DNA of 64,000 nt, taken from positions 7,358,553-7,422,552 of the forward strand of contig OZ020520.1 of assembly GCA_963971425.1 (NCBI GenBank). The letters run 5' to 3'. The position numbers and the translations under genes are program-made. Position 1 is the first letter of the stretch. Each line of letters starts with the position of its first letter. Shown here one piece after another: positions 11,567 to 24,239 of this stretch. This DNA comes from Bryoerythrophyllum caledonicum (lineage: Eukaryota > Streptophyta > Bryopsida > Pottiales > Pottiaceae). The notes under the pieces were generated by a model that was given only the letters and a program-made list of their open reading frames with translations, was not told the origin of the DNA and did not search any database.

Positions 11567-12368
11567 TTTGCTTGTGCGCACTTTAAGTCCATGCCCAAAG
11601 ATCCCACCAATAATTAACATGGACAGGAATCCTCATCCATAGGACCACGTCACCACGGCACCCAACTCTTCCATCTCAATTTACAAAAGTTAGGTGTGAA
11701 GTACAACGTACACTTTTTCTTGTGCCAAGAGAGAAAAAAGAGAACGTGCAATCAGGGAGAGCCGTCAGTTGTCCCCAGATTCGCATTAGCAACAAAAAAT
11801 ACTTTGACTTACTTCACAAAACACTTTGACTTATTTTCATATAAAAATATCAATAGTGCCCAGTATCATCATGTTCCAAAATTAGTTTCAATTATAATAC
11901 TCAGTTCTTCTGTACTCAGGTGCCCCAATTTTAGTAATGGTATGTTTGAAGTTGCAAAGTAGGAATCCGACTTTGTCCAAAATTTACAGGGAAAGAGGAC
12001 AATGGATTTGTGCCAATTTATAGAAAGTTGTACAGGGACGATGCAATTCTATGATATTCTGCATGTCCATGCATTCAGTAGGACGCTCAACAATCCTGGT
12101 CTCCCACCTTACATTATTGAGCCCACTTCAATCCGTTCCATCACTTGTTCACGAGCTATTGAAATGGCATGAACATTGTAGAAACATCGCCGGCCTTTCT
12201 GAGACTGAAAGAGACACTGTGCACGAGATTCAAACACACGTGTGAATGTGACCTCTTGTTTTTCTCCGGGTGTGTTGAAATCCTTCCCTACACTAGGTGG
12301 AAAGTATCGTACAATCATCTCTCGAAATTGGTACCACTCCCTCGATATTCAACCTTCACTAACTTCAA
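11567..12368. other. Gene-free stretch
   Basis: No gene or paired element ends recognised. Several short open frames lack any domain. Confidence 0.4.
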
Positions 12369-12789
12369 CCCTTAAACGTCACGGCGGCCCACAACACTCT
12401 ATCGCATTTGAACATGATTGATTGAAATGACCTCCGAATGAAAGATGCTAGTTGAAGAATCTCCAATCCGAAGGTGTAAGGTGCTTGCTACACTTTATTA
12501 CATTTTTCTGTGTTCTACAAAGTGAAACACGTGCATAGATAAACAATTCCCGGGTGACGTTTAAGGGTTGACCCTTAAACGTCAGCCGAGAATCGTACAC
12601 TCTAGCACGTATTTCACTCTGTAGAATACAGAAAAATGTAATAAAGTGCAGCAAGCATCTTACACCTTTGGATTGGAGATTCTTCCACTAGCATCTTTCA
12701 TTCGGAGGTCATTTCAATCAATCCGAACCTTATCATGTCCAAATACGACACCATACACGTAGAATACCGTGCGCACCTCCTGACAGTGG
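12369..12789. mobile_element. Two family D elements in inverted contact (D2, D3)
   Basis: D2 (12369-12567) and D3 (12572 to about 12789) are inverted copies meeting at TTGA, with the junction text TTTAAGGGTTGACCCTTAAA. Both carry 'cattcggaggtcatttca'-like and 'acagaaaaatgtaataaagtg'-like blocks, in opposite senses. The result is a palindrome with arms of about 200 bases. The outer end of D3 is worn. Confidence 0.75.
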
Positions 12790-14403
12790 TTGATCCCACA
12801 AACAACAGAGAGCGCTCAAGCCCCAACATCACAAATCATCCAATAGAAAAAGTTAAACACCCCCCCAAAAAACCCATCCATCCAACGAAACGAAACCAAT
12901 CCAAAACAGATGAATTTCATCCAGAATAGATGAAACACATCAATATTGGATGAAATTCATCCAGAACAGACGAAACTCATCCCTTCCGTGACGGAAACCG
13001 TGCCCTAAAAAGAAAAGCAACGAAAGTGCTTGCGAAGCGAAGGCAGAGCGAGAGTGGACTGGTAGACGTCGCGCTTGCATCTCGGAGTCCGATTCTCTCT
13101 CACCAATCCTCGCTGCAACGATTCTATGGATGTTCGTTCCAGTTATGATGCTCATGCCGTCCTCCGCCAGATGAAAACGCCGCTAATTTTAGTAGGATCA
13201 ATGTTGCAAATCATGTGCAACCGACGCTCAGGTGGTCTGCGTCGTGATTTCGGGGAAGGTAGTTTGGATTGGGTGTAATTCAAGTCGCGCTGCAGCAACT
13301 ACAGCATCGAGATCAACTGGTGAGTTGTGGGTTCTCTCGAATTTTGTGGGACGAGCTTAAGCTCGTTTTGGAGTACTTCACCCTTCGCAACGGGGTTGTT
13401 GGTTTGTGGATTCGTCTCTGGAAGGAGAGGATGACATCAGTGGAGCTGAAGCTGATGAATCCACGTCGAAGATGTTGTGTGGGTTGAGAGTGAATTTGCT
13501 GTGATTTTTGTTGTTGTTGGAGGCGTGGATTCTTTCATTTTGACCTAAGTTGCTGCGGTTGTTGTTGTTGTTCTGTTGTTTTCAGGGGTGGTTCTTTTGA
13601 GGGTTTGGATATTGTAATGTAGGATGGAGGTGGCAGCGCATTTTTTGCTGTCTGGGATGCCGAACTCTTCTTCTTACGGCGGAGATTTTAAGGATTTTTT
13701 TCATTATTGAGTTCGGAGGGTGCTGTTTGGAGCCGCCTCTTATGTCTTTTTCTCCAGCGCCAGGGTTTTGCACCAGTTGAAGAGGTAAATGGTTCTGTAG
13801 ATTGAAACAGAACTGAAGTGGTAGTAGGCTAATTGGAGTGGTGCCAAGCTTTTTCATGGTTGATTGATGTTAAGGCCTGCAGCAGCTGGCAGATGTTTAC
13901 TCTTTTTGTTGTTGGCTTTTTCTCTCCACGCATGCCAGAAGTGGAGCCTTGATTGTTAGCAGGTTTTTGGAGATGCAACAAATGTGTTTGGACGTAAGAC
14001 GCTGCTGGCTTGATAATGATGAGCTTCCGTCTCAAGAACAAAATCCTAAGTAAACCATCCTGTCTGTCTGATTGAAATCCACTCAATGTAGTACATATAA
14101 AAAGAGTAATTAAGCTGAGAATCATCTCTCCCATCGTTTGATGCTAGTACGGATGCGAACGGTGGGGTATGGAATGTAAAGGAATCATAAGTATATCATT
14201 TGACCTGTGTGTGTTTTTGAGGGAATGAATCAGTCCGCATGAGAAGAAGAGCAATTGTTTGGAGTTAGAGGATTACGATGTTGGTTGTGCTGATACTGAT
14301 GCAAACAGTCATGATGATTGTGGTTGTTGTGACCGCTTCTTTTTAGTATGAGATGAGGGGTTTTGGAACTGGAGGCATATATGTATGACTAAGGCATGTT
14401 TGA
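12790..14403 (+). promoter_or_regulatory. Upstream region and probable 5' leader of the fucosyltransferase gene
   Basis: GC content rises from about 13000 on, and the text has splice-like signals such as a pyrimidine-rich TTGTTGTTTTCAG before 13586, compatible with an untranslated leader with an intron. Short repeats built on 'gatgaaattcatccagaa' occupy about 12905-12985. An in-frame TGA stands immediately before the chosen ATG. The transcription start cannot be fixed from sequence alone. Confidence 0.4.
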
Positions 14404-17400
14404 ATGCCTGGCTTGCTTCCAGGGAGGAGCATTATGCACCGGCAGGCAGCCACTTCGGGTCAGGGTGGACGACGTGGGCTGAGAGTAGGCCGCTCTGGAG
14501 CCAGCATTGTGCGCGTCTTATGGATGCTAGGGTATCTCACTGTCGGACTCGGAGCCTTGTTCTCCGCATTCTTCTATCGGGGTCTTCTCTCCAGTTTGCG
14601 GTCTCAAAGGGACCACACCATCGAGCCTTACGTGTTGCCAAGGGTACGCCCGGTCACACACACCTGCAATTTTTTCTTTCTTGGATATGCTCTCATTCAA
14701 CTGATCCTTCGATTACAAAACAGCATATTTTGATTGTATTGGGCTTCGCTCAAAGTGCAGCTGCTGAAGGATATAGAAAGTTGTTCAGATTTCACACTGT
14801 GCACTAGCTTTTTGAATATCATTTGCCTGGTTACAATAGGTCTCTTGGTGATTCTTAACGGTAGTGACAAAGACTGAGATGTTGAAGGTCAAAGGATATA
14901 GAGGAGTTCATTCTGTCATATTATTCGCAATGTGCACTAGCTTTTGAATAACAATTGCTTGATGGCTCTGGTGCAAGTACCTGAATTGCAGTTGTTTTTT
15001 TTAATGAAATAGGTCTCTAGGAAATTTTTATGGTAGTGGCATATAGTGAGTTCATTTTGTCAGTGCTCTAACTTTCAAGTAACATAATTGACATCGTGAC
15101 GTGGTCCATAAAATGGGTTTTAAGGTGATTTTAAATTTACGGTAGTCTTGATAGTGGTATTGATTAGTGTAGGAAACGAGGAGGCCCTTGGTCATTGTAG
15201 TATCTGTGAATGACGCACTATCTTTTTCCTGCCATGTCAGCGGGGTGATTATGGAGTGCAACCTAGAACTGGTGAATTGAGGTTGAAGCAAGAGGTTGTG
15301 CCCCCGCAATTAACCCAATCGCCAAGTAAGGATGTAGAGGTGAGATCCTTACTGCTCATAGCATGGCTACGTAGCCTTTCAGATGATCATTTGTTGAGAG
15401 AATGTGATCTAAAAGTTGAGAGAATTTTCTGAACGAACTCTTATTCTTTTCCCCCCCTAGTTCGTGGTTTTGACTCAATTTCTGTGTCTTGAGACAAGTC
15501 TGTTATTGTTCTGATGGTCGATATTGATCCTTCTGGATCTGATGTGACCTCTTTTGCCATATACATCATCTCCCGTTGACAGGTCAAAAGAGAAAATTAT
15601 AATAGAACGAGCCAAAGAGTGTTGATTTTCTGGTCCGAATTCTCCCAGCTTTAGATGCGAAGAAGATAACCTTTTATGATCATGATACAGTCGTTGGAGA
15701 TGAAGAAGCTTTGGAAGCGTCCTCCCAACCGAGGATACCATCCTTGCGTTGAGCCTAGCAAGTCCTACTCAGGTGAATCTTTCCACAGATTTCAGCTCAT
15801 CTTTTTGAACCACGATTAAGACAATTTTTTCAAGTTCTGTGTCGCCTCGGTCTAAAATTCAAGAGTTTAGCGGGGTTAGGCTTGATTTTTCAGTTTTACC
15901 GGTGGATAGTTACTGCCCAAGGTCGTTCATTTGTCGTGAGCAGGTTATGTTCATTGTTATAGGTCCAATTATAATAAAAATTATTGCTCATATTTTCTGT
16001 GATCAAAATGCAGGGCCGGCCAAATCCAGAGGATTTCTTGTGGTGCAAAGTAACGGCGGTCTGAATCAGATGCGTGCTGGGGTATGTTTTCCTGGTAATA
16101 TAGGCTTTATGTAGTGTCTCAATCAAATGATGCCAGAAATACTGTTTGACTTCTATCCTCTGCAGTTTTAAAATCTTAATGCTGGAATATTCGCTTATAG
16201 AGTTTTTCCTTTTTTTTTAATCCATAAAGAGACGTGGCACATAGATTTTTTATACCAATTTTATTCGGCTTTATATAATGTCTTACGAACCTTTTTGACT
16301 TCTATCCTCTTGACTTAAATGCTGGACTACTTGTTTTTGCACTTTTCTGGTTTTTAAAATTTACAAGATGTGCCACATAGTTTTTATATATGCCAATTTG
16401 ATCTGTGGCAGATTTGCGACATGGTGGCGGTGGCACGCATATTAAATGCTACACTGGTTGTTCCAGAGCTTGATAAAAGATCATTTTGGCAGGATTCTAG
16501 GTAAGGATACGTTTCGTCAATTTCGTTTGTTTTTTTCGCAATCGTAGCAATGTTTTGTGTTCACTAACTGTGAGTTTGGTATGTTTCACTTGACTGTGCA
16601 GCAACTTTTCGGATATATTTGACGTAGACCATTTTATGGAGGCCTTAAAAGGCGATGTACATGTCGTGAAGTCACTGCCTCAAGAATACTTATTAGCACC
16701 AAAAGCTGGGAAACAGTTTCAGAGCTGGTCCAATGTAAAGTACTACGCGGACACCATTGCCCCTGTTTGGCGGGATTACAAGGTACCTGACCTTTAGCCT
16801 CCATGTGTGAAAGGAAGCAACAACGCTACTGTAGTAATTGAGATAGAACGTATAACTGTTCTAGCTCGTCTTAATCCTGGTGCAGGTTTATGCAGCTAAA
16901 GAATTTGTTTAGTTTCGCAGCTCTTTTTTTAATTTCGGAAATGATTTTTTTTTACTCTGCTCTCTTTTCATATTCTGGTGATAATTGTGCAGGTAATTCG
17001 TGCCGGTAAGTCTGATTCACGCTTGGCAAATAATGACTTGCCTGCAGACATACAAAAGTTGCGATGTCGAGTGCACTATGATGCGCTTCGATTTTCACGC
17101 GCAATTGATAAATTTGGACAGGTTAATATCGTTCTTACCCTTGCTATTTTATTGTGTATGATTTCGTTACCGGTTTATCTGTCCGATCTATCACTGAAGA
17201 TATTGTACCGTGTCTTGAATCTCGTCAATTCATGTGAATGTTGACACCAACGCTTTCCTTTCAGATGCTTGTGGAGAGAATGAGGACGAATGGGCCCTAC
17301 ATTGCGTTGCACCTCCGGTATGAGAAAGATATGTTGGCCTTTAGTGGCTGCACTTATGGTCTCACAGAGGAAGAAGCTGATGAGTTGACCACAATCAGGT

Positions 17401-19266
17401 TTGTGTATATTTATCGTTGTGCCTATCAATGGACATAATGTTTGTGTCCTTCACATGGTATTCTTCTCCATTTTTTTTGTTCCAGTGAACAAACTATTGA
17501 ATCATGGAGGCAAAACGATATGTGACTTCACAAGCTTGGCACTTGCTGATTCCATTCTTCATTTGGTTGCACAGAAAACTCACCTCTCACTGGAAGGTGA
17601 AGGATATAAACTCTACCGACCAAAGAGTGAGAGGCCTTTGCCCTTTGACACCAACAGAAGTCGGTATTTTCTTGAAGGCCTTGGGTTATCCGAAGACCAC
17701 ACCCATTTACATTGCTGCTGGGGAGATCTATGGCGGTGATGAACGAATGGCAGGTCTTTTATCTCGTTATCCAAACGTCATGCGAAAGGTTAGCCCAATC
17801 ATTAGCCATTCAAGAGCCATAACTCAATATGACTTCTCCTTCATTCTGAAAGGCAGCCGAAACCAGTTTTAACTCGAGTTTAGAGATCACCAAGCTCTTT
17901 TATTGATTTCATAGCTATCAAGAGTGAGGAACGAGTAGTAGTATAATTATTCAAACGAGGGTATGTTGTTGAATTTTTTTGGTGACTTTACTGTCTTGAA
18001 AATGCATGCAGGAGACTTTAGCGACGCCAGAGGAGCTTGCACCATTTGTCAAGCACTCTTCGCAACTGGCAGCGTTGGATTACATCGTTTCTGTGGAGAG
18101 TGATGTGTTTGTGCCCTCGTACTCTGGCAACATGGCACGAGCGGTGGAAGGACATCGACGGTACCTCGGCCACCGCAAAACAATCACCCCAGACAGGTCT
18201 ATCACACACCAATTTTTTTTTTCTTGGAGTTTCTTTATGTAGTCACCCAAAGTTTCAACTATACCCCCTCTTTTGGTTTCAATTCTACTCTTTTTTCACT
18301 CTTGATAGCTGTTAGACTAGTGGAAGAGCTTGGTGGTCTCTAAACTCTCTAAAGTTAGAACTAGTTTCACGAATGACGAAAGGAGAGGCATTATTTTGAA
18401 AGTCACCCAAAGATGCCCTCTCTTTTGATTTTAATACTACCTTTTTTTTCACTCTTGATAGCTATTAGATCAACCGAAGAGCTTGGTGGTGTCTTTACTA
18501 GAAATTATTTCAATTAAGTCAATGGAAGAGTCACTTAACTCAAGTCAGAACTAGTACCAGCTACCTTTGAGAATGATGGAGAGGTCATGAATCTTGGCCG
18601 AATTTTTTCCCCTTTGAGATATTCAGAGCTGTTTTTGAACAAAACCCGTGGTATCTTTGCCTCACTTTACAAATACCTCTATTCTCTTTACAAAATGTTG
18701 GTCCTGTATTTTGACACGACCCACTTGTTGGTACAGGAAGGAGCTTGTAGCTCTTTTTGACAAGCTGGACACTGGAGATCTCACCGAAGGCCCAGAGCTT
18801 GCAGAGTTGATTACAAACATCCATAGACGGCGGTACATGCTCTTTTTACCTTGCTTTGTGATTATGAAAGTATGAGCTGATAGAATCCATCTGTAAAGTC
18901 ACCTACAAAGTTAACCCCTCTTTTGAACCATCATACTACCATTCATTCACTGTAAATGGTTGTTTCTTCACTGCAATCACTAGAATCCTCGTGAAACTTT
19001 CCCTCTTATCTTAAAAACTTTGTTTTCACATCAGGCAAGGAGCGCCGCGGAAGAGGAAGGGTCCCATCTCAGGGTCCAAAGGGAAGGACCGGTTCCGGAC
19101 TGAGGAGGCGTTCTACACGAATCCGCTGCCGGACTGCTTGTGTTCGGAGACGGACCCTATCAAGCCCGGTCCCAAGAAGACTAGTAGTAGTAGTAGTACC
19201 AGAGAGAATCACGTCAGGCAGCTGAGGAGTTGGGAGGAGCAGCAGGGGTGGCAGCATAGACATTAG
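14404..19266 (+). CDS. GDP-fucose protein O-fucosyltransferase family protein, 12 exons
   Basis: Predicted exons: 14404-14643, 15241-15339, 15691-15772, 16014-16081, 16412-16500, 16602-16782, 16993-17121, 17265-17398, 17575-17788, 18012-18196, 18737-18832, 19035-19266. All introns are GT-AG, the phases agree, and the sum is 1,749 bases (582 residues), close to plant family members. The start is set by a TGA just upstream of ATG; Met11 is an alternative. Residues about 34-58 form one hydrophobic span after a basic stretch, as in a type II Golgi protein. Seen motifs: [119 protein letters not shown] and [18 protein letters not shown]. The family transfers fucose or related sugars from nucleotide donors, and many plant members act on cell-wall glycans; the acceptor here is unknown. 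The C-terminal tail is Ser/Lys-rich. Confidence 0.93.
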
Positions 19267-19499
19267 TAGCATCTCTCATGCGCATTCTTTCTCCTCTTCT
19301 TCCTCTTCTTATTCTTATTGTAAAGTGCAGTGCGGAACTCCTCAGCTTGGAGTTTTGTTGTGTGTATTATTTGACCTACACCAGGCAATCTTTGGTGTTG
19401 CGCCCCCACCCCCACTCTGCTTTGTACAGTACTTTCTTTTACCTTTCTTCTTATTTCTCTGTTTTCCCACTTGTGCTTCCTCTTTAGCCCTTGTACCCT
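19267..19499 (+). other. Probable 3' untranslated region
   Basis: Pyrimidine-rich sequence directly after the TAG stop, ending at TTAA where element A2 begins. No clear AATAAA was found, so the transcript end may lie here or inside A2. Confidence 0.4.
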
Positions 19500-19503
19500 T
19501 TAA

Positions 19504-20445
19504 CCCCTAAGGTACCAAGACAGTTTTACACCAAAAACACTTCAAAATTAATGGATTCTAGTGCAATGAATAAAGAAGGTAACAAAAACTTTGATTTTTA
19601 GTTCTGAACGTAGGATCTCAATAAAGGCTTATTAAGTAATACATGTACAAAATTTCATAAACTTTGACCGCACGGATTGAAAGATTATGGTGTTTGAAGT
19701 CAAGCAAATGGTTCATTTTCTTCCCTGCGTTTAGTGGATCAACAGACTTTGACTTCAGTTGGTGTCAAAAAATTTCACTACACAAGGTCTAAATCTATTA
19801 CCATCTTGTTAAGCATGATGTTAGCTCCTTACACACCAATTTTTAGAGGTAGAGACAGGGTGTAGCATATTCAAAACAAGTGTGCAAGGAGTGGAGGCTC
19901 AAAATTTGTTAATTCACACTTTAATTTTTTTGAACTTAATATGTTTTTGATTGATAATCCGAATGGTTAATAAGAAGGTTTACATTACATATTGTTGTGG
20001 AAAAAATAAAAAGTGAAAAATATGAAGATCTCTAAGTTTTATGAGGAAAAGAAGAAGTTTTTTGGTACCTTGCCCGACAATGAGTGACAATGTGTGAAAA
20101 TGTTTGACTTGGGTTGGTATGCTATTTTTCACTAAAGGCAAGAACTTTTTTTGACAACATGAAGGGAAATAGTATTACTTGCGAGTACTGAAAATCTCAC
20201 TTTCAATAGAGTGTCCTATCAAAAGTTTTTGGAGGTGCCCGAGGTGCCCGCCCTCCCCATTTAAAATTCAAAACCCTATAACTTTTTCATCAAATGTCCA
20301 ATTTAGGAAAAAATTGTTTTCCCACTAAGGTCTTGGTAATGTCTTTCTATAGTAAAAATTTCAAAGTGGAATGTTGGAAATTGACACGATAGGAACCTGA
20401 CCGATTTTTCAAAAAGCCCTTTTTGGACACTTGGTCCTTTAGGGG
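19504..20445 (+). mobile_element. TTAA-type element A2
   Basis: A 942-base near-identical copy of A1, flanked by TTAA at 19500-19503 and 20446-20449. The joined flanks read TACCCTTTAAGGACGAG, matching the end of element F at 6477-6494 in reverse complement. A2 therefore landed in a TTAA inside an F terminus. It starts 237 bases after the fucosyltransferase stop codon. Confidence 0.9.
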
Positions 20446-20449
20446 TTAA

Positions 20450-21020
20450 GGACGAGCGACCATCTTTGGGTCATTTTGACACGATAATCTGGATAGCAAA
20501 TGCTACATGCCACCTCCATGAAAGACTTAAACTGTGATCAAGAGGTGGAGGAAGATGGGCGTCTTTTGAGATTGGTGCCACGAAAATTGGTGCAAGCATC
20601 TGCAAGCTACTATGATTTCCTTAAAGTGGGGCAACAATGAAATGTACCGAGTGTGTAGATGTTGTTCTTTGTGATCTAACACACCTGTAGATTCTTGCAA
20701 GCTAAAAGAGCTCATCATGGATGACAATACATGGATGATAATCTGGATGTATTATCATCCATGTATATATTTAATCCATGGTTCTTTTGTGCTCTTGGTG
20801 TTGTAACTTTTCCCATGATTGGCCGTTGCGTTCTTCAAAACACACTTTGAAATCCACAAGAGCTTTCCAAAGCATCCCCCACCTTGGCAAACTACAATGA
20901 TTTCTGTGAAGTGGGGTCGCGATAAAGTGTATCCATCGTGTAAGTCATGTTTTGCATAATCTACTAAGCTTGTAGATTCTCCCAAGGCCTCGTGGTTTAC
21001 CACTTAGGCATTAAAGGCTT
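20450..21020. repeat. Tandemly duplicated non-coding repeat H
   Basis: Two related blocks, about 20590-20720 and 20850-21000, share 'gcaagctactatgatttcc', 'aagtggggc' or 'aagtggggtc', and 'tgtagattcttgcaag'-like text. Reverse-complement relatives flank element G (about 47705-47801 and 48939-48960). The first block has TTAA in CCTTAAAGTGGGG, where a relative holds element G. Confidence 0.6.
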
Positions 21021-22552
21021 AGTTTCTTCTTATTTGTCCATTTTCCTAGTGGTGATTTTTTTTTTCTCATTTCTTTGTATTTGCACGTTTTATTTTGTTT
21101 TCTTATTTTCCATGTTTAGCTTGTAGAGGGGTATATTTCGTTAGAGCACCTCCACCACTCCATAGGTCCTAGTTTTTTGTGTTGCCAAGTGTGGCGCAGG
21201 GAGGTGCCTTGCCCCATTTTCGCTTACATCTGTTAGCTTACAAGGGTGGATTGGCAAACAATATTGGCGGCCCGCCATTCGCAACCTCTTTGGTGTGGTA
21301 GGATTGGCCTCTACCAAGCTTGCACCACCACTCTACATCTACAATGTGGAGGTGATCTTTTGAGGCGGGGGCCTCGCTTTCCCCTCCACCTCCCAGTCTG
21401 CAATGGGTGGGCTGGTGAGTGAGGTGGGCATGGAATTTGGTAGTGTATGAATGGTGCTTGCTTTGACCTACACTAGAGCCTTGATATTTCACCACTCTTT
21501 TTATTTATCTATTTTTCTACTTGTATGTATTTATTTCTCTTTTTTAAAGCTTCTACATACAACAAAACACGCAATAGAAATCCAAGACAAGCAATAACCT
21601 TCTCCTCTTTGGTGCTTTGCACCTATCTACTCCATTATTTGTCAAGTGTTGATCGTATTATTGATTGTGTTTGTTTTCATGGTCTTGGTTGCCATTAGGG
21701 CAAGATGAGAAACCCAACCTTCATCCCTCACTTCCATTCAAGGTTTGACAAGCAAGGGAATCAATACTCCTTTGGTTCAAATCTTCAGAGGAATATGCTT
21801 CATTATATATATTTTTCAAAGGTATATCGGAGTTTGAATGTGAGTTGGGCATTGTAACAATAGTGCTTGATGGTCCCATACAATAAGATTACATAGTTAG
21901 CTCCCTTTATAACAACCATGTTGGCTATTTCTACTATATATAGAGGCTGCTACATCGAGCGGGTGTTACAACGGAAAGGGTGGGTAATGCTTTTACACCA
22001 AGTATTGCTATTATAAAGAGAAGATTTGTTTGACCCAAACTGCATGTTATAACGAGATTGTTGTTGTATCATATGCTTCTTTAAAGAGAGCTGATTGTAC
22101 AACATTCTAGGCATTGTACACATGTATCCAAGGTTTGATGGTCATTTCCAGCAGAATCAGCAAGCTTTGTATTTGCAACTCCCAACCAAACTCTTGGCTC
22201 TTGTTGCCCTACTCCTAACCATTACAAATACCTCTATTATTCAGTAATTCAAGTATAGGAATGTACAATCAAGTCGGTGGCCCCACCATGATGAGTGCTT
22301 TGAAAAAAACATGTGCACAAGCTGAATTTCAACATGATGAGTGTACCAGTGATGTGTGAATTATCAATGCCTGCAACTTTCTTCACAGCGTGGCCCTCAA
22401 GAATTCAATGAACTCTCAGCTGCTCTCCTTGTCTGGAATGTAAGTCAACTACACCCCAAATTTCTAATGCGTGCGCATTCCTTTCCATTTGCTCAACATT
22501 ATACAATGCCACTCAAATGGAAACTCTTAATCCCAAGGTTGTTTTTCAAATC
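21021..22552. other. Gene-free stretch
   Basis: No gene recognised. A possible unpaired MITE left end (TTA then GAGCACCTCCACC) lies near 21142-21157; no matching right end was found. Confidence 0.4.
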
Positions 22553-22555
22553 TAA

Positions 22556-22693
22556 GGGGCGGTTTACACTACGGACCAAGAACTCATCCCATGCACCTCT
22601 AAAATGTATGATTGGCTCCATCAACTCGATTGGCCAATCACAGATTTTTGAGGTGCATGGGACGAGTTCTTGGTACGTAGTGTAAACCGCCCA
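22556..22693 (+). mobile_element. Small near-perfect palindromic MITE Q
   Basis: 138 bases with ends GGGCGGTTTACACTACG and CGTAGTGTAAACCGCCC, flanked by TAA at 22553-22555 and 22694-22696. The arms continue almost to the centre (AAGAACTCATCCCATGCACCT against its complement), so transcripts would fold into a long hairpin. The ends match the PIF/Harbinger type. Confidence 0.85.
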
Positions 22694-22869
22694 TAATTCA
22701 ATGGTAGTTTGAGTAAAACTCCAAAATCCCACCACTTAATGCCTAATCAACCATTAAGGATAACTCTAATACTCACTTCATAGAGGACCAGTAAACCCCT
22801 AATTACCTTTGAGGATAACTCTATTATTCACTTGATAGAGGACCAGTTCCACACCATGATATGTTTTAA

Positions 22870-23097
22870 CCCTTAAATGTCAGTGGGGAAATGTATGTAC
22901 ACGAACGTGTTTTACCCTAACTGAATACAAAAATGTATTGTAGTTTAGCAAGACTTACACCTTTGAAATGAAGATTCTTCAAATAACATCTTTCATTTGG
23001 AAGCCATTACAATCAATTTGTACCTTATCATGTTCAAATATGACAACATATATGTAGAATATTGTGGCCACCAGTGGCACCTTCTGACGTTGAAGGG
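22870..23097 (+). mobile_element. TTAA-type element D1 (best copy of family D)
   Basis: 228 bases with ends CCCTTAAATGTCAG and CTGACGTTGAAGGG, flanked by TTAA at 22866-22869 and 23098-23101. It has the same interior as D2-D5 and no coding capacity. Confidence 0.88.
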
Positions 23098-23544
23098 TTA
23101 AGATGGAAATTTTGCATAATTCATATCATGGTATGGATCATGGAATGGTTGAAATTGCCAATCAAAAGACATACCCGGCTTCAAATGGCACAAACTTTCT
23201 TCCCAAAGTGGCACATAAAAGACTATGTAAAGTGTGGCCTAATACCAACAACTATTTCACAAGTACCCCAAGTGCATGTTATTTCTTTAACCCCTAATTG
23301 ATCCGATATACAAGGGGAACAACTGTAGTGTACAATCCCCTTCAATAAAGATAATTACAGAGACAAAAAACTGCCAGAATTATGAGAAAACTACAAATTT
23401 GAAATGCTACTATAACCTCAAAAAAACTTCAAATCCAAAACCGTAGCGTGCATTGGAAATATAATAGAGTCTAATTTTATGTCCACAAAGAGTTTCTTGA
23501 CAATATTGTAAAATCACACAACAGTATATATTTTATTAATAAAC

Positions 23545-24235
23545 TAGCTACCATCTAGTGTGCCCACCTCGAGCATTCATAACAACCATCAAACGGAAAG
23601 GCATGCTAAAAATGAGAGTGTCTATAATCTCTTGACTCACACCTTCCTATGCCCATTGAATGGTTTTGACCAGTTCTTCTTAATTCTTTGGTAAGACCTC
23701 CTTTTTAACAAAGTCTTTTACTACCTTCCAAAGGTTTCCAATGGGATTCAAATTTGGCAAATTTGGAGGCCAATTGAGCTTCTTCATACGATGCGCTTCT
23801 CTCCAAAGCCTTGGTTGGCTATTTTGATGTACTAGAGCTATTTTGATGTCCAGGAGTATTAAGTTGCTACGGTCCTTGTGCATAAAGTTAAACCCACTCA
23901 ATCGACTTTCGTAAACTAGTTTTAACAAACCATTGCTTGTCCATCTATCAGAAGACATGATAATTGGTGGACATATATCAAATCGTGTAAAGGCACCCCA
24001 TACCACGACCGGTGTGCTGCGAGACTTGAATGATGGTGCTAAACATTTCCAACAATAGCGTTAATAAGATCGACGCCAAACCTTCACTTTGTAACACTTT
24101 GACACTCAAGTTCAATAAACCTCATACCTTAAACCTTCCTCCAATTTTGCAACTTCTTTCTAGTATACAAAAGAATGTTGCATCCCAATCTATAATCCGC
24201 CTGAAAAAATGTGCAATCTTTTCACCAAAATCACC
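23545..24235 (-). pseudogene. Decayed Tc1-like transposase
   Basis: The minus strand translates, with several stops and shifts, to a relative of the intact transposase at 29167-30186. Matching pieces include VWRRSY, CLAPSFKSRSTPVVVWGAF, ESRLSGFNFMH, LWREAHRMKKLNWP and NLWKVVKDFVKKE. The catalytic region is damaged: NPIEN has become NPIGN, and the second aspartate motif (EDGALVH in the intact copy) is altered. The N-terminal helix-turn-helix part was not found. No terminal repeats were recognised around it. Confidence 0.85.
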
Positions 24236-24239
24236 TCAC

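Noticed and set aside
10906-11642. Long open frames of poly-Leu, poly-Glu, poly-Lys and poly-Arg
   Set aside because: They are translations of the CTT/GAA microsatellite in different phases.
1671-20449. A1 and A2 as the two LTRs of one retrotransposon
   Set aside because: They are direct copies 18 kb apart, but each has its own inverted ends and TTAA flanks, and a host gene lies between them.
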